A DNA stretch of 64,000 nucleotides from Candidatus Saccharimonas sp. (GCA_022736555.1 DZCW01000001.1:62001-126000), one strand, 5' to 3'; counted from the stretch's first letter, positions 31,429 to 39,671 are shown. The notes: generated by a model not told the origin, from the sequence alone. A program made the numbers and translations.

Positions 31429-33798
31429 TTATGCCTTCTTACGCTTAACTTTAACTGTTTTAGTTTTTTTGACAGTTTTGCGGGATCTGGTCGTAATTGC
31501 CCGTTTTTTGCCAGCTGGAGCGGATGCAACCATCTGTTTGGCTTGATCATGAGTGATACTAGTTGGTTCGGTGCCTTTTGGTATTTTGACATTTTTTGAC
31601 CCATCGGTAATATAGGGTCCGAAGCGCCCTTTTAATATCTTGATTCCGTCACCAAAATCAGCTATATTTTTCTCGATTTCGGCTTTTAGCTTGGAATTGT
31701 ATAATTCCAAGGCTTCATCGAGCGTAATAGTATGTGGATCGAATGGTTTGATGCTGACGAATAATTTATCTATCTGAATATAAGGTCCAAAGCGTCCAAT
31801 GTTAGCTTTGATTATTGCTCCATCGGGAGTCTGCCCGACTGTACGCGGTAATCTAAAGGCATGCAAAGCTTGGTCGAGCGTGACTGTCTCGATTTTGCAC
31901 CCAGCGGGCATTGGAGCGAACTGCAATTTGTCTTCTTTGTCATCGCCACTGCCTAGCTGCAACATTGGCCCAAAACGCCCAAAACGCGCCAGGATCGGCT
32001 TGCCGCTAACTGGGTCTATACCGATTTCGCGGGCTTTTGTGACCGTACTGCGGTCGATCCCACCTGAATTTTCAATTAATTTATGAAATGGTATATAAAA
32101 ACTATCCAACATAGTATTGCGGGCTAATGCCCCAGTTGCTATCTTGTCGAAGCTAGTCTCGACCTTGGCCGTGAAACCATAATCTACGATCTGTTCGAAA
32201 TGGTTAGATAAAAAATCACTAACTACCTCGCCGGCTGGAGTTGGCACTAATTTACCACGATCTGAGCCGGTTTTTTCCTGAATAACTTTGCGTTTTACTA
32301 AATCACTGCTTAGATTTAGGGTGATGATGTCGCGTGAAGCGCCTTCATTTTCGCCTTTTTCGGCGTAACCGCGAACCTGCACGGTGTTAATGATAGTGGC
32401 GTAGGTTGACGGACGTCCAATACCTAATTCTTCTAATTTTTTAACTAAACTACCTTCACTGTATCTAGATGGAGGTCGAGCAAATATTTGTTTGGCTCCA
32501 GCTGATTTAAGGGCTAGGATATCGTTAACTGTGACTGATGGCAGTATTTCGGCATCCTTTTTGCTACCACCGTAGACTTTTAGGAAACCGTCGAATAGGA
32601 TAACTTCGCCTTTGGCTTCAAAATATATATTATTATGAGCCGAGCGGTTCTGATTCTTGATCTCGATAGTAATAACGGTTTTTTCTAATTTAGCTGGTGC
32701 CATTTGACTGGCTAGTGTTCGGCGACGGATCAGATCGTATAGCTTTTGGTCGTATTCATTACTGCTGCCGCGTTCGCGTGACATATCAGTTGGGCGGATA
32801 GCCTCGTGAGCTTCCTGGGCGTTGGCACTCTTGGTCTTGAATTTACGCACCTGGCTGTATTGTTCGCCAAAAGCGCCCTTAATGTAATCTGTTGCCATAG
32901 CGATCGCCTGGCCGCTTAGATTGACCGAGTCGGTACGCATATAGGTTATCTTGCCCTCTTGGTATAGCTTTTGGGCGCTAGACATAGTTGCTCGGGCACT
33001 AAAGCCTAGTCGGCTATTAGCATCCTGTTGCAAGGTGCTGGTCGTGAATGGCGCGGCTGGATTACGGGTTGCTGGACTAGTCGTGACGTCAGACACGACA
33101 AATGTCGAATTAATTAAACTTTCTAGGAAAGTCTGGGCTTCGGCCTCGGTGTCGAACCTATTTGGCAATTCGGCCTTAATAATTTCACCGTTATATGTAA
33201 ATTCAGCGACTACTTTAAAAGAGAACGATCCATTAAAAGCCTCGATTTCGCGTTCACGCTCTACTAGCAATCTGACAGCTGGTGATTGAACACGACCGGC
33301 TGATTTGCCGCCAGGAACTTTACGCCAAACAACTGGTGACAGTTCAAAACCAACTAATCGGTCTAGTATTTGACGAGCCTGTTGAGCCTGGACTAAGTCC
33401 ATATCAATAGTTCGTGGGTGTTTGATTGCTTCTTCGATAGCGTTTTTGGTAATTTCGTGAAAAACGATACGTTTAGTAGTTTTCAGATCAAGTTTTAGAA
33501 CTTCTGCTAAGTGCCAAGCGATGGCTTCCCCTTCGCGGTCTTCATCGGTTGCTAGCCAAACTGTGTCGGCGGTAGCGACAGCTTTTTTAAGCCCGCTGAT
33601 AATTTTTCGTTTTTCACTGTCAATTTCGTAGGTTGTTTTGAAACCATTTTTAGTATCGATGGGCGGAATATTGTCTTTGGCTTTTTTGATGATGTTGCGG
33701 ATATGGCCAACACTGGACAACACCGTAAAATCACCACCGAGATATTTTTCGATGGTTTTGGCTTTGGCTGGAGATTCGACAATAACTAAGTTCTTCAT
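31429..33798 (-). CDS. topA: DNA topoisomerase I
   Basis: Type IA topoisomerase relaxing negative supercoils. The frame is open to 33849, but the true start is ATG 33798, giving MKNLVIVESPAKAKTIEKYL, the universal TopA start. The 789-residue protein has the TOPRIM acidic triad (ATDEDREGEAIAWH near 83-96) and catalytic Tyr 286 in ITYMRTDS. The C-terminus has several GRFGP-type repeats (for example GRFGPYI and ARFGRFGPML) in place of Cys zinc fingers, ending in a Lys/Arg tail. It follows dprA by 77 nt, a common bacterial pairing. Confidence 0.95.
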   Translation of the reverse strand: MKNLVIVESPAKAKTIEKYLGGDFTVLSSVGHIRNIIKKAKDNIPPIDTKNGFKTTYEIDSEKRKIISGLKKAVATADTVWLATDEDREGEAIAWHLAEVLKLDLKTTKRIVFHEITKNAIEEAIKHPRTIDMDLVQAQQARQILDRLVGFELSPVVWRKVPGGKSAGRVQSPAVRLLVEREREIEAFNGSFSFKVVAEFTYNGEIIKAELPNRFDTEAEAQTFLESLINSTFVVSDVTTSPATRNPAAPFTTSTLQQDANSRLGFSARATMSSAQKLYQEGKITYMRTDSVNLSGQAIAMATDYIKGAFGEQYSQVRKFKTKSANAQEAHEAIRPTDMSRERGSSNEYDQKLYDLIRRRTLASQMAPAKLEKTVITIEIKNQNRSAHNNIYFEAKGEVILFDGFLKVYGGSKKDAEILPSVTVNDILALKSAGAKQIFARPPSRYSEGSLVKKLEELGIGRPSTYATIINTVQVRGYAEKGENEGASRDIITLNLSSDLVKRKVIQEKTGSDRGKLVPTPAGEVVSDFLSNHFEQIVDYGFTAKVETSFDKIATGALARNTMLDSFYIPFHKLIENSGGIDRSTVTKAREIGIDPVSGKPILARFGRFGPMLQLGSGDDKEDKLQFAPMPAGCKIETVTLDQALHAFRLPRTVGQTPDGAIIKANIGRFGPYIQIDKLFVSIKPFDPHTITLDEALELYNSKLKAEIEKNIADFGDGIKILKGRFGPYITDGSKNVKIPKGTEPTSITHDQAKQMVASAPAGKKRAITTRSRKTVKKTKTVKVKRKKA

Positions 33799-33875
33799 AA
33801 AAGTAATACTTACGCTTGTTGGCTGAGTACAATGCCCTATACTACGCAATTTGTTTTATTTTGTAAACTAATTTT

Positions 33876-34733
33876 TTATTTGATAGTCCATTGGTTGCCG
33901 CCTAGTGCGCGGATCGTACCGGATATTTCTAGCATAGTTATAGCCTGCATAAATTCGCTTGTTTCGACTTTTGATAGTTTATATAATTTGTCACCATCGC
34001 GGATGCCTGACTGTATTAATTCAATAATTATTGACTCGGTTCTATTGTTACCCAGAGGCAACATAGCCTGGGGTTTTAACAGATCTGGAGCGATAATTTC
34101 CAAAACGTCTTCTGCGCACGTGATTGGGTGCGCCCCTTGTTTTATCAAATTATTACATCCAGCCGACAGAGGGCTGGTGATATTACCTGGTACAACAAAA
34201 ACTTCACGGCCCTGTTCCAGGGCGTGCATAACAGTTGATAATACCCCACTCCTAGTAGCTGCTTCGGTTACTATTATCGCATCGGATAGGCCGCTAATTA
34301 TACGATTGCGTTCTAGGAATCTAAAGATACGAGCTTCGGTCCCTGGTAAATATTCGCTAATAATAGCGCCGCTATTATCTAGGATATCGCTAGCCAAACC
34401 CTTATTAGTGGCGGGATAGATGGTATCAACTCCGTTGGCTAAAACGGCCATGGTTATGCCGCCGGCATCTAATGCGCCGCGGTGAGCTATGGTATCAACA
34501 CCTAATGCCAGACCACTGACTACGACCACTCCATAGCGAGCCAGATCGTAAGCTAATTTATAAGTGACCTCTCTACCGTAATTAGTAGGCTTGCGTGAAC
34601 CGACGACGGCTACTGTACAACGCCTGGTTTCGGGCAATTTACCAATAAAATACAATTTTTTAGGACTTTTAGCAATAGTATCTATGATCTGTAGGTAATT
34701 GTGGTTAACCGGTGTTATTGCATTGATTTTCAT
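33876..34733 (-). CDS. dprA: DNA processing protein DprA
   Basis: Binds incoming single-stranded DNA and loads RecA during natural transformation; also widespread in non-competent bacteria. The 285-residue protein has the Rossmann signature VAVVGSRKPTNYGREVTYKL and VVSGLALGVDTIAHRGALD. MAVLANGVDTIYP, GAIISEYLPGT, RFLERNRIISGLSDAIIVTEA and a C-terminal winged helix (about 225-285) follow. Its promoter shares a palindromic -35 region with the divergent ncRNA. Confidence 0.93.
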   Translation of the reverse strand: MKINAITPVNHNYLQIIDTIAKSPKKLYFIGKLPETRRCTVAVVGSRKPTNYGREVTYKLAYDLARYGVVVVSGLALGVDTIAHRGALDAGGITMAVLANGVDTIYPATNKGLASDILDNSGAIISEYLPGTEARIFRFLERNRIISGLSDAIIVTEAATRSGVLSTVMHALEQGREVFVVPGNITSPLSAGCNNLIKQGAHPITCAEDVLEIIAPDLLKPQAMLPLGNNRTESIIIELIQSGIRDGDKLYKLSKVETSEFMQAITMLEISGTIRALGGNQWTIK

Positions 34734-34753
34734 ATAAATTATGTCAGTAAGTG

Positions 34754-34782
34754 TTGACTTTAAGTCAAATACGTGCTAATAT
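34754..34782 (+). promoter_or_regulatory. Strong promoter of the structured ncRNA; palindromic -35
   Basis: TTGACT (34754-34759), a 17-nt spacer and TAATAT (34777-34782) with an extended TGC. The -35 lies in a 15-bp perfect palindrome TTGACTT-T-AAGTCAA (34754-34768) that also offers TTGACT on the minus strand toward dprA, with CATAAT at 34738-34743 as a possible -10 (19-nt spacer). Confidence 0.7.
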
Positions 34783-34787
34783 CGGTT

Positions 34788-35039
34788 TCGATTGGTTACA
34801 TTGCGAGATTAACCAAACGCACCTTATACCCCCTATTCTAACTTATGTTAGATTACATGCAATGTATTTTGAGGTAGAATACCCTCCTTTCTCAAGACTA
34901 TATAGCATTGCATGTATACTAACCCCTTTAACCGGCGAACATCTGCGATTCAATCGAGATCTGTTACGTTTACCCCTCGGGTGGGTTAAAGGGTAAAATA
35001 CACCCACAGCGATGCCCACCCTTGCTGTGGGTGTTTTTT
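34788..35039 (+). ncRNA. Structured RNA of about 250 nt with intrinsic terminator (unknown family)
   Basis: Downstream of a strong promoter lie consecutive perfect stems: TTGGTT/AACCAA (34792-34797, 34811-34816), TCTAAC/GTTAGA (34837-34852), an 11-bp stem TACATGCAATG/CATTGCATGTA (34854-34864, 34906-34916) enclosing TTGAG/CTCAA, and a 10-bp stem CCCTTTAACC/GGTTAAAGGG (34924-34933, 34984-34993). A terminator ACACCCACAGC/GCTGTGGGTGT with six Ts closes it. No coding frame fits: the open frame starts within the -35. I find no landmarks of tmRNA, RNase P RNA, SRP RNA or 6S RNA. The next gene has its own promoter, so this looks like a separate transcript, although a riboswitch-like leader is possible. 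Confidence 0.7.
35000..35039 (+). terminator. Intrinsic terminator of the structured RNA
   Basis: Perfect 11-bp stem (35000-35010 with 35024-35034) followed by TTTTTT; the strongest plus-strand terminator in the window. Confidence 0.9.
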
Positions 35040-35138
35040 GTCCAATCTATTATTGACAGATTACGGATATAATGTTATTTTATGTTTATTGTATCTATTC
35101 ATACAATGAATCTTAGAAATTAGAAAGAAGGTAATATT

Positions 35139-35405
35139 ATGTGGGCTATCGTCTCTATCGTAGTTATCCTGTATGTGGTTAGCTTTATTCTTTTTATTCG
35201 TTATTTAAGAGATAAATCTAAAAAGAAATTCAAGGCAGCAAAACTAGATCTAGCTCTTTTGGCGATATCATTTATCGTGATCATCGGGTTATCATATTTA
35301 GTCGGCATAATACCCACACCATTGCTTACTGGTCTGGGGGTATTCATGACTGTGTATTGGTTTTTTATATTCATCTTTGTTTTGTTAACGGCTCTAGATG
35401 ACTAA
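35139..35405 (+). CDS. Small three-helix membrane protein
   Basis: I do not recognise a family. The 88 residues form three hydrophobic helices (about 3-22, 38-60, 63-84), with a basic segment RYLRDKSKKKFKAAK after the first. AGAAGG lies 7 nt before the ATG. The promoter is either TATAAT at 35068-35073 or TTGACA (35053-35058) with TATTTT 17 nt on, so it has a leader of about 60 nt. It is flanked by terminators on both sides, a monocistronic unit. Confidence 0.65.
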   Translation: MWAIVSIVVILYVVSFILFIRYLRDKSKKKFKAAKLDLALLAISFIVIIGLSYLVGIIPTPLLTGLGVFMTVYWFFIFIFVLLTALDD

Positions 35406-35474
35406 AATTCCAATCTAACTACTATTTTTTCTAGAATGTAGACGTTGAGGTTTACTCCGTCTATCTTTTCATCT

Positions 35475-35498
35475 AACACCCTCTATAGGGTGTTTTTT
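35475..35498 (+). terminator. Intrinsic terminator
   Basis: AACACCCT/AGGGTGTT stem with a CTAT loop (35475-35494) and a T-run to 35498, after the 88-residue membrane protein gene. Confidence 0.85.
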
Positions 35499-35545
35499 CT
35501 TGGTTAGAATAACACTGACAAAACCTACAGTTCGATCTAATGCTA

Positions 35546-35574
35546 TTGACAAAAATATAATAAAGTGCTATGAT
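35546..35574 (+). promoter_or_regulatory. Promoter TTGACA-N17-TATGAT
   Basis: TTGACA (35546-35551), a 17-nt spacer and TATGAT (35569-35574) with an extended TGC. Leader of about 60 nt to the GTG at 35642. Confidence 0.75.
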
Positions 35575-35641
35575 GTTAAACATCAATCCAGCCAGAGCAG
35601 TGATAGGATTTGAAATTTGAAAATTAGGTAGGTGGATAAAA

Positions 35642-36013
35642 GTGTTTGTAAATTTCATAGATTCAATTGGTTTTGACATGTTAGATTACGCACTATTAGC
35701 AATTTTATTGGTTATTTCTGTATTGTGCTTATATTCGGTTTTACGTGGTAAGACGGATAACAGCAATAGAATATGTCTATTCGGAGTCTCGCTGGCTACA
35801 TTTGCTCTAGCTTTGAGGGTTTTAAGTAACCTTTTCAGCTTTAGCGTTATGGTATTCATAGGTGGCAACGAAGTTGATATATCATACACATTGGTTACAT
35901 CGATCTTCCTGATCGGCTTTGTCATGGCTATCCCTGCAATTATAAAAACTATAATTGTGAGTGTGTCATCAAAACTACATAAGGAATCACCTTATAATGT
36001 TAAGCATAAATAG
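35642..36013 (+). CDS. Small three-helix membrane protein
   Basis: No family recognised. The 123-residue protein starts at GTG 35642 (GGTGG lies 6 nt before it). It has three helices: about 14-36, 47-70 and 82-108, with a charged C-terminus. The arrangement (consensus promoter, leader, ribosome site, own terminator) resembles the preceding 88-residue membrane gene, and the two may be distant relatives or regulated together. A later ATG (MLDYALLAIL) would cut into the first helix. Confidence 0.6.
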   Translation: MFVNFIDSIGFDMLDYALLAILLVISVLCLYSVLRGKTDNSNRICLFGVSLATFALALRVLSNLFSFSVMVFIGGNEVDISYTLVTSIFLIGFVMAIPAIIKTIIVSVSSKLHKESPYNVKHK

Positions 36014-36071
36014 CTTACACCGTTGGATTAATTGTGCTGCTCTCACAACTAATCTGCTTCCTATCTTTCGA

Positions 36072-36097
36072 AGCCCCCTTGTTTTTACAAGGGGGCT
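36072..36097. terminator. Bidirectional terminator
   Basis: Perfect 11-bp stem AGCCCCCTTGT/ACAAGGGGGCT with a TTTT loop, between the convergent membrane-protein gene and pth. Confidence 0.75.
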
Positions 36098-36103
36098 ATT
36101 TAA

Positions 36104-36673
36104 TTACTCAGCGATTTTGACACTAGTTGGCTCTAGGCTATTGCTGCAGAATTTGTTTATTAAATCTATAGTCTGTGGGATCACTGACTCTTTTAGCTGG
36201 CTTAGTTCTTTGGCATTGAACTTAGATAGTACGAATGTCGCATCATTTATTCGGCTATGAGTTTCATTCATTATGCCAATCCTTATACGAGTGTAGTTTG
36301 ATTCGATATGCGAATTTATAGATTTTATGCCATTATTACCGGCATCACTGCCTTGACTGCGAACGCGAATCGTACCGAACGGCAACGCTAGGTCGTCATG
36401 GATAACCAGCAGATCACTAGTTGGATCGATTTTATAGAAATCGACGAGTTTTCGGATCGAAACTCCAGTATCGTTATAGTAAGTGGACGGTTTTATAAAT
36501 AGTGCCTTTTCGCCATTAATAGTAGATTCGGCGATTATGGCATGGAACTTGGTTTTGGTGATCCATTTAGTTTTAAGCTGGTTTGCTATGGCGTTTAACA
36601 CTAAAAATCCGACATTATGACGTGATAGTGCATAATCTGATTCGGGATTACCCTGGGCAAAGATGAGTTTCAT
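36104..36673 (-). CDS. pth: Peptidyl-tRNA hydrolase
   Basis: Releases tRNA from prematurely dropped peptidyl-tRNA. The 189-residue protein has the catalytic His in SRHNVGFLVL (H19), KPSTYYNDTG, VIHDDLALPFGTIRV and GSDAGNNGIKSI. The start codon overlaps the der stop (TAATG), so the two are coupled. Length is normal. Confidence 0.95.
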   Translation of the reverse strand: MKLIFAQGNPESDYALSRHNVGFLVLNAIANQLKTKWITKTKFHAIIAESTINGEKALFIKPSTYYNDTGVSIRKLVDFYKIDPTSDLLVIHDDLALPFGTIRVRSQGSDAGNNGIKSINSHIESNYTRIRIGIMNETHSRINDATFVLSKFNAKELSQLKESVIPQTIDLINKFCSNSLEPTSVKIAE

Positions 36674-38055
36674 TATTCCTCTTTTGATTGTTTAGCTAGC
36701 TTGGTTTGTTCAAGCTGTTCTTTTTCGCGATTGGCTTTGATCTGTTTTTCGTCACGGAAACTGAATTTTATCGGGGTCCCCGTATAATTATAGGTTTCGC
36801 GTAATTGACGTTCTAGGTAGCGTTTGTAGCTCCAGTGAAGGAATTTGAGGTTAGATCCGTGGATGACAAACCATGGCGGTTTAGTATCAGTCTGAACTAT
36901 ATAGCGAAGTTTAGGATGAGTGTTTTTGAGGCCAGCTGGTGGATGGGCTTGAACGCTTTTTTGGAGCATATCGTTTAATATTCGGGTTCTGGTCTTTTGT
37001 TCTCGTCTAGCTTCGATATCTAGGGCTAGATCGAATAATTTAGTAACATTCTGACCAGTTACACTGCTAGTAAAAATAAGTGGCGCCCAAGGTGTGAAAT
37101 CAAAAGTTCGTGAAATAGTTGGAGCTAGATCGTCGCGAGTATAGGCGTCTTTACCTTCGACACTATCCCACTTAGTAACAACGATTGCCATACCTTTGCC
37201 GGCTTCGTCGATAATACCGGCAATACGCTGGTCTAACTGGGTGTTTAATTCGTTGGCATCCATTAGCAAGAAACAAATATCTGATTCTTCGATAGCCTGT
37301 AGTGTGCGCAGTACACTGAACTTTTCAATACCAACCTCTTGTTTACCTGGTTTACGCATACCGGCAGTATCTAGCAATTCGATATCGCGAGCACCATAGC
37401 GAATAGATATACGATTGACATCGCGGGTTGTACCAGCGACATTGGCGACAATTGCCTGCTGTTTGCCAGCCATAGTGTTAAATAGATAACTTTTACCGAC
37501 ATTCGGTCGTCCAATTAGGGCGATTCGCAAAATGTCATCGGGAATATATTCACTTTTGGCAGGGATTAGGCTGACAATAGCATCCAGAGTATCAGTGATA
37601 CCATAATTATGTTCGGCACTAGTGCGGATAATTTCTTTGATACCTAGGCGTTTAAAATCGTCATCTGGCAGACTGTCTTTTAGGTCGGCTTTGTTAGTTA
37701 GTAATATAACTGGTTTTTTACTTCGCAAGGCTTTTTTGGCGACGAATTTGTCTTGGTCGCTAGAATATTGGCTACTATCAACTACTACTAGGATGATATC
37801 GGCGGCTTCGGCTGCCTCTGTTATTTGTTCTTGAATTGAAGCTTCGAAGTCGTCGGTTGGGTCCTTTAGACCGGCGGTGTCTACTAACCAAAAACTATGC
37901 TTTTTGTACTCAACACGCCCCAGAACATTATCACGGGTCGTACCAGCCTCACGGGCGACAATTGCCTGTTGTGAGCGCACCATACGATTAAAAAGCGAAC
38001 TTTTGCCGACGTTCGCTTGACCAATAATTGCAACTGTAGGGAGTTTTGAAGCCAT
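36673..38055 (-). CDS. der: Ribosome-assembly GTPase Der (EngA)
   Basis: Double-GTPase essential for 50S maturation. The 460-residue protein has G1 of domain 1 GQANVGKSSLFNRM (12-25) with DTAGL and TNKADL. G1 of domain 2 is GRPNVGKSYLFNTM, with DTAGMRKPG and TKWDSVEG. A C-terminal KH-like domain and a charged tail (REKEQLEQTKLAKQ) follow. Minus-strand TATAAT (38068-38073) lies 12 nt before the ATG. Confidence 0.95.
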   Translation of the reverse strand: MASKLPTVAIIGQANVGKSSLFNRMVRSQQAIVAREAGTTRDNVLGRVEYKKHSFWLVDTAGLKDPTDDFEASIQEQITEAAEAADIILVVVDSSQYSSDQDKFVAKKALRSKKPVILLTNKADLKDSLPDDDFKRLGIKEIIRTSAEHNYGITDTLDAIVSLIPAKSEYIPDDILRIALIGRPNVGKSYLFNTMAGKQQAIVANVAGTTRDVNRISIRYGARDIELLDTAGMRKPGKQEVGIEKFSVLRTLQAIEESDICFLLMDANELNTQLDQRIAGIIDEAGKGMAIVVTKWDSVEGKDAYTRDDLAPTISRTFDFTPWAPLIFTSSVTGQNVTKLFDLALDIEARREQKTRTRILNDMLQKSVQAHPPAGLKNTHPKLRYIVQTDTKPPWFVIHGSNLKFLHWSYKRYLERQLRETYNYTGTPIKFSFRDEKQIKANREKEQLEQTKLAKQSKEE

Positions 38056-38132
38056 AAACTAACGGTTATTATAACAGAGATAAGCCTAGCTTGCGAACAT
38101 AACCTTTATTAAATGTTTTTCAGAATTAAAAT

Positions 38133-38175
38133 AGCCGACAGGGCGCATCGATTACGACGCATCAACCTGTCGGCT
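38133..38175 (-). terminator. Terminator of the phosphatase-like gene
   Basis: AGCCGACAGG/CCTGTCGGCT perfect 10-bp stem with an internal GCG/CGC pair; on the minus strand it is followed by ATTTTAATT. Confidence 0.7.
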
Positions 38176-38217
38176 TTTGGGCTTTTGAACTAATAAAATA
38201 ATTTAAAGATCGTTAGA

Positions 38218-38682
38218 TTAACGGCTGCTACCCGAGAATATATGAGATGGCGTTAACATCCCTTTATCTCTCTTGTACGGAGCATATTCTCGACCACTAC
38301 CATCAAAATGGAGTGACTTGAGGGGGTAATTTTCGAGATAATCGCTAAACCGTTGATCGTCGGTAACGACGATCACTAGGTCGGCTAGGCCTTCGTATTT
38401 ATTTATCATTGCCGAGAGCGTTGCTATATCTTGGTATTCTGGCAAGACACCCTCGAAAACACTAAAATCATTACCTACTAGATTGCATACTACGATTACA
38501 CCTCCATCTCTTGATGCAATACTTTTTGTGCTGAGAACAGCAATCTTTTGCTTAACTAGTGGTAAACGAAAATCGTCGACTAACCGTTCTGTTAGTGTGT
38601 GGACTGATTTCGACCCCCTTCTGTTAAGGTGACCATCTGGGCTAGAATCACATTTTTCAAGAATAACTGATCTGATAATCAT
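38218..38682 (-). CDS. Histidine-phosphatase-like protein lacking the catalytic RHG (degenerate)
   Basis: The 154 residues follow the layout of the SixA/phosphoglycerate-mutase fold: a first beta strand, then LNRRGSKSVHTLTERL (as PLTxRGxxQAxxLAxxL), KIAVLSTKSIASRDGGVIV (as the CSPxxRAxxTA strand) and DLVIVVTDDQRFSDYL (as the VGHNP strand). The catalytic RHG is ILEKCDS here and the second His is Asp-Asp, so it is unlikely to be a phosphatase. It may bind a phosphorylated ligand or protein. The similarity is by eye and uncertain. Its leader has two hairpins after a TTGATT-N18-TATACT promoter, and no close ribosome site. Confidence 0.5.
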   Translation of the reverse strand: MIIRSVILEKCDSSPDGHLNRRGSKSVHTLTERLVDDFRLPLVKQKIAVLSTKSIASRDGGVIVVCNLVGNDFSVFEGVLPEYQDIATLSAMINKYEGLADLVIVVTDDQRFSDYLENYPLKSLHFDGSGREYAPYKRDKGMLTPSHIFSGSSR

Positions 38683-38712
38683 TAAAATAACACTTCGCTT
38701 TCCTCTCTTATT

Positions 38713-38793
38713 TATATTGCTCTTCGCAATATACTTCGTTAGATTAAATTTTTAATCCGAGGGAGTATATTGCGAAGCATAATACATAATCAA
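38713..38793 (-). promoter_or_regulatory. Promoter and repeat-rich leader of the phosphatase-like gene
   Basis: Minus-strand TTGATT (38788-38793), 18 nt, TATACT (38764-38769). The transcript would begin near 38757 and form GATTAAA/TTTAATC (38742-38757) and TATATTGC/GCAATATA (38713-38733) hairpins. The CTTCGCAATATAC arm (38722-38734) also matches, as a 13-bp inverted repeat, the -10 region itself (38765-38777). Confidence 0.55.
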
Positions 38794-38963
38794 GGGGTGC
38801 TTCGGTATTTTATTAGTTCTTAAGTTACGTTTCATTAATTAGCCGCAAGGGCTAATAGATGAAATTAAGGATATCATAGTACTAAATTTGCCGTAGCGCA
38901 AGCATAACTATAATAGTTATAATACAACAATCAATGAAGTGTAATCTATCTGTAATATACCAT

Positions 38964-39659
38964 CTATAATATATTGACGATATCGAATTTGCCTGGCTGT
39001 ATATCACCCAGTGAATAATTACCGAAGTTTGTTCTATGCAATTTTATGACGGTATAACCTAGTGATCCGAAAGTGCGACGAATCTGCCGATTACGTCCCT
39101 CGTGCATGGTTATGATCCAACTTTTACGATCAGTTTCGTTCATGCGCTCAAGCTGTAATTTGCTTGGTCCGTCCTCTAATTTAATACCATAATCACTAAT
39201 CATTTGCTGATGTAATGGGGCTAATTCCCTATCTAGGCGAGCATTATAAATCTTGGTCTTGAAAAACTTGGGATGTGTCATTTGGTAGGCAAAATCACCG
39301 TCATTAGTCAGCAAAATTAATCCGCTGCTATCCCTGTCTAGGCGGCCAACTGGCTTTAGATGATGGTATGATTCGGGTAATAATTCGTAAATAGTTGGAT
39401 TATCGCCTTGTTGTTTGCGTGAACAGACATAACCAACTGGCTTATTTAGGGCTAGATATTGGTATTTGGTTGTATTACTGACCTCTTGGCCGTTGACGGT
39501 AATGATATCACCCTCGCCAAAACGAGCTCCAAGTTTCACTGGTCCGTCATTAACCTTGACCTTTTGCTGATCAATTAGATCGTCGGCCTCACGACGAGAA
39601 ATGCCTAAATTTAAGGCTAGATATTTGTTTAAACGTATCGAATCCGATTTTAATTCCAT
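38964..39659 (-). CDS. RsuA/RluB-family rRNA pseudouridine synthase
   Basis: The 231-residue protein has an N-terminal S4 RNA-binding domain (RLNKYLALNLGISRREADDLI) and the RsuA-type catalytic domain with NKPVGYVCSRKQ. The catalytic Asp is in GRLDRDSSGLILLTNDG, and GRNRQIRRTFGSLGY is present. RluB (23S) and RsuA (16S) cannot be separated safely; length and motifs favour RluB/RluE-like. Minus-strand TGT-TATACT (39666-39671) ends 6 nt before the ATG, so the mRNA is probably leaderless. Confidence 0.9.
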   Translation of the reverse strand: MELKSDSIRLNKYLALNLGISRREADDLIDQQKVKVNDGPVKLGARFGEGDIITVNGQEVSNTTKYQYLALNKPVGYVCSRKQQGDNPTIYELLPESYHHLKPVGRLDRDSSGLILLTNDGDFAYQMTHPKFFKTKIYNARLDRELAPLHQQMISDYGIKLEDGPSKLQLERMNETDRKSWIITMHEGRNRQIRRTFGSLGYTVIKLHRTNFGNYSLGDIQPGKFDIVNIL

Positions 39660-39665
39660 CTGCTC

Positions 39666-39671
39666 AGTATA
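39666..39671 (-). promoter_or_regulatory. Extended -10 giving a leaderless transcript
   Basis: Minus-strand TATACT with an upstream TGT; 6 nt to the ATG of the pseudouridine synthase gene. Confidence 0.55.

Noticed and set aside
33799-33849. N-terminal 17-residue extension of topoisomerase I
   Set aside because: TopA proteins begin at MKNLVIVESP; the extension is unconserved in character and has no ribosome site.
34751-34996. Open frame of 81 codons on the plus strand
   Set aside because: It starts with TTG inside the -35 of the ncRNA promoter, has no ribosome site, no family resemblance and runs through perfect RNA stems; the RNA interpretation explains it better.
34788-35039. tmRNA, RNase P RNA, SRP RNA or 6S RNA as identity of the structured RNA
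   Set aside because: No tRNA-like ends or tag ORF, no RNase P conserved blocks, no SRP apical loop, and several separate hairpins instead of one long 6S-type duplex with a central bulge.
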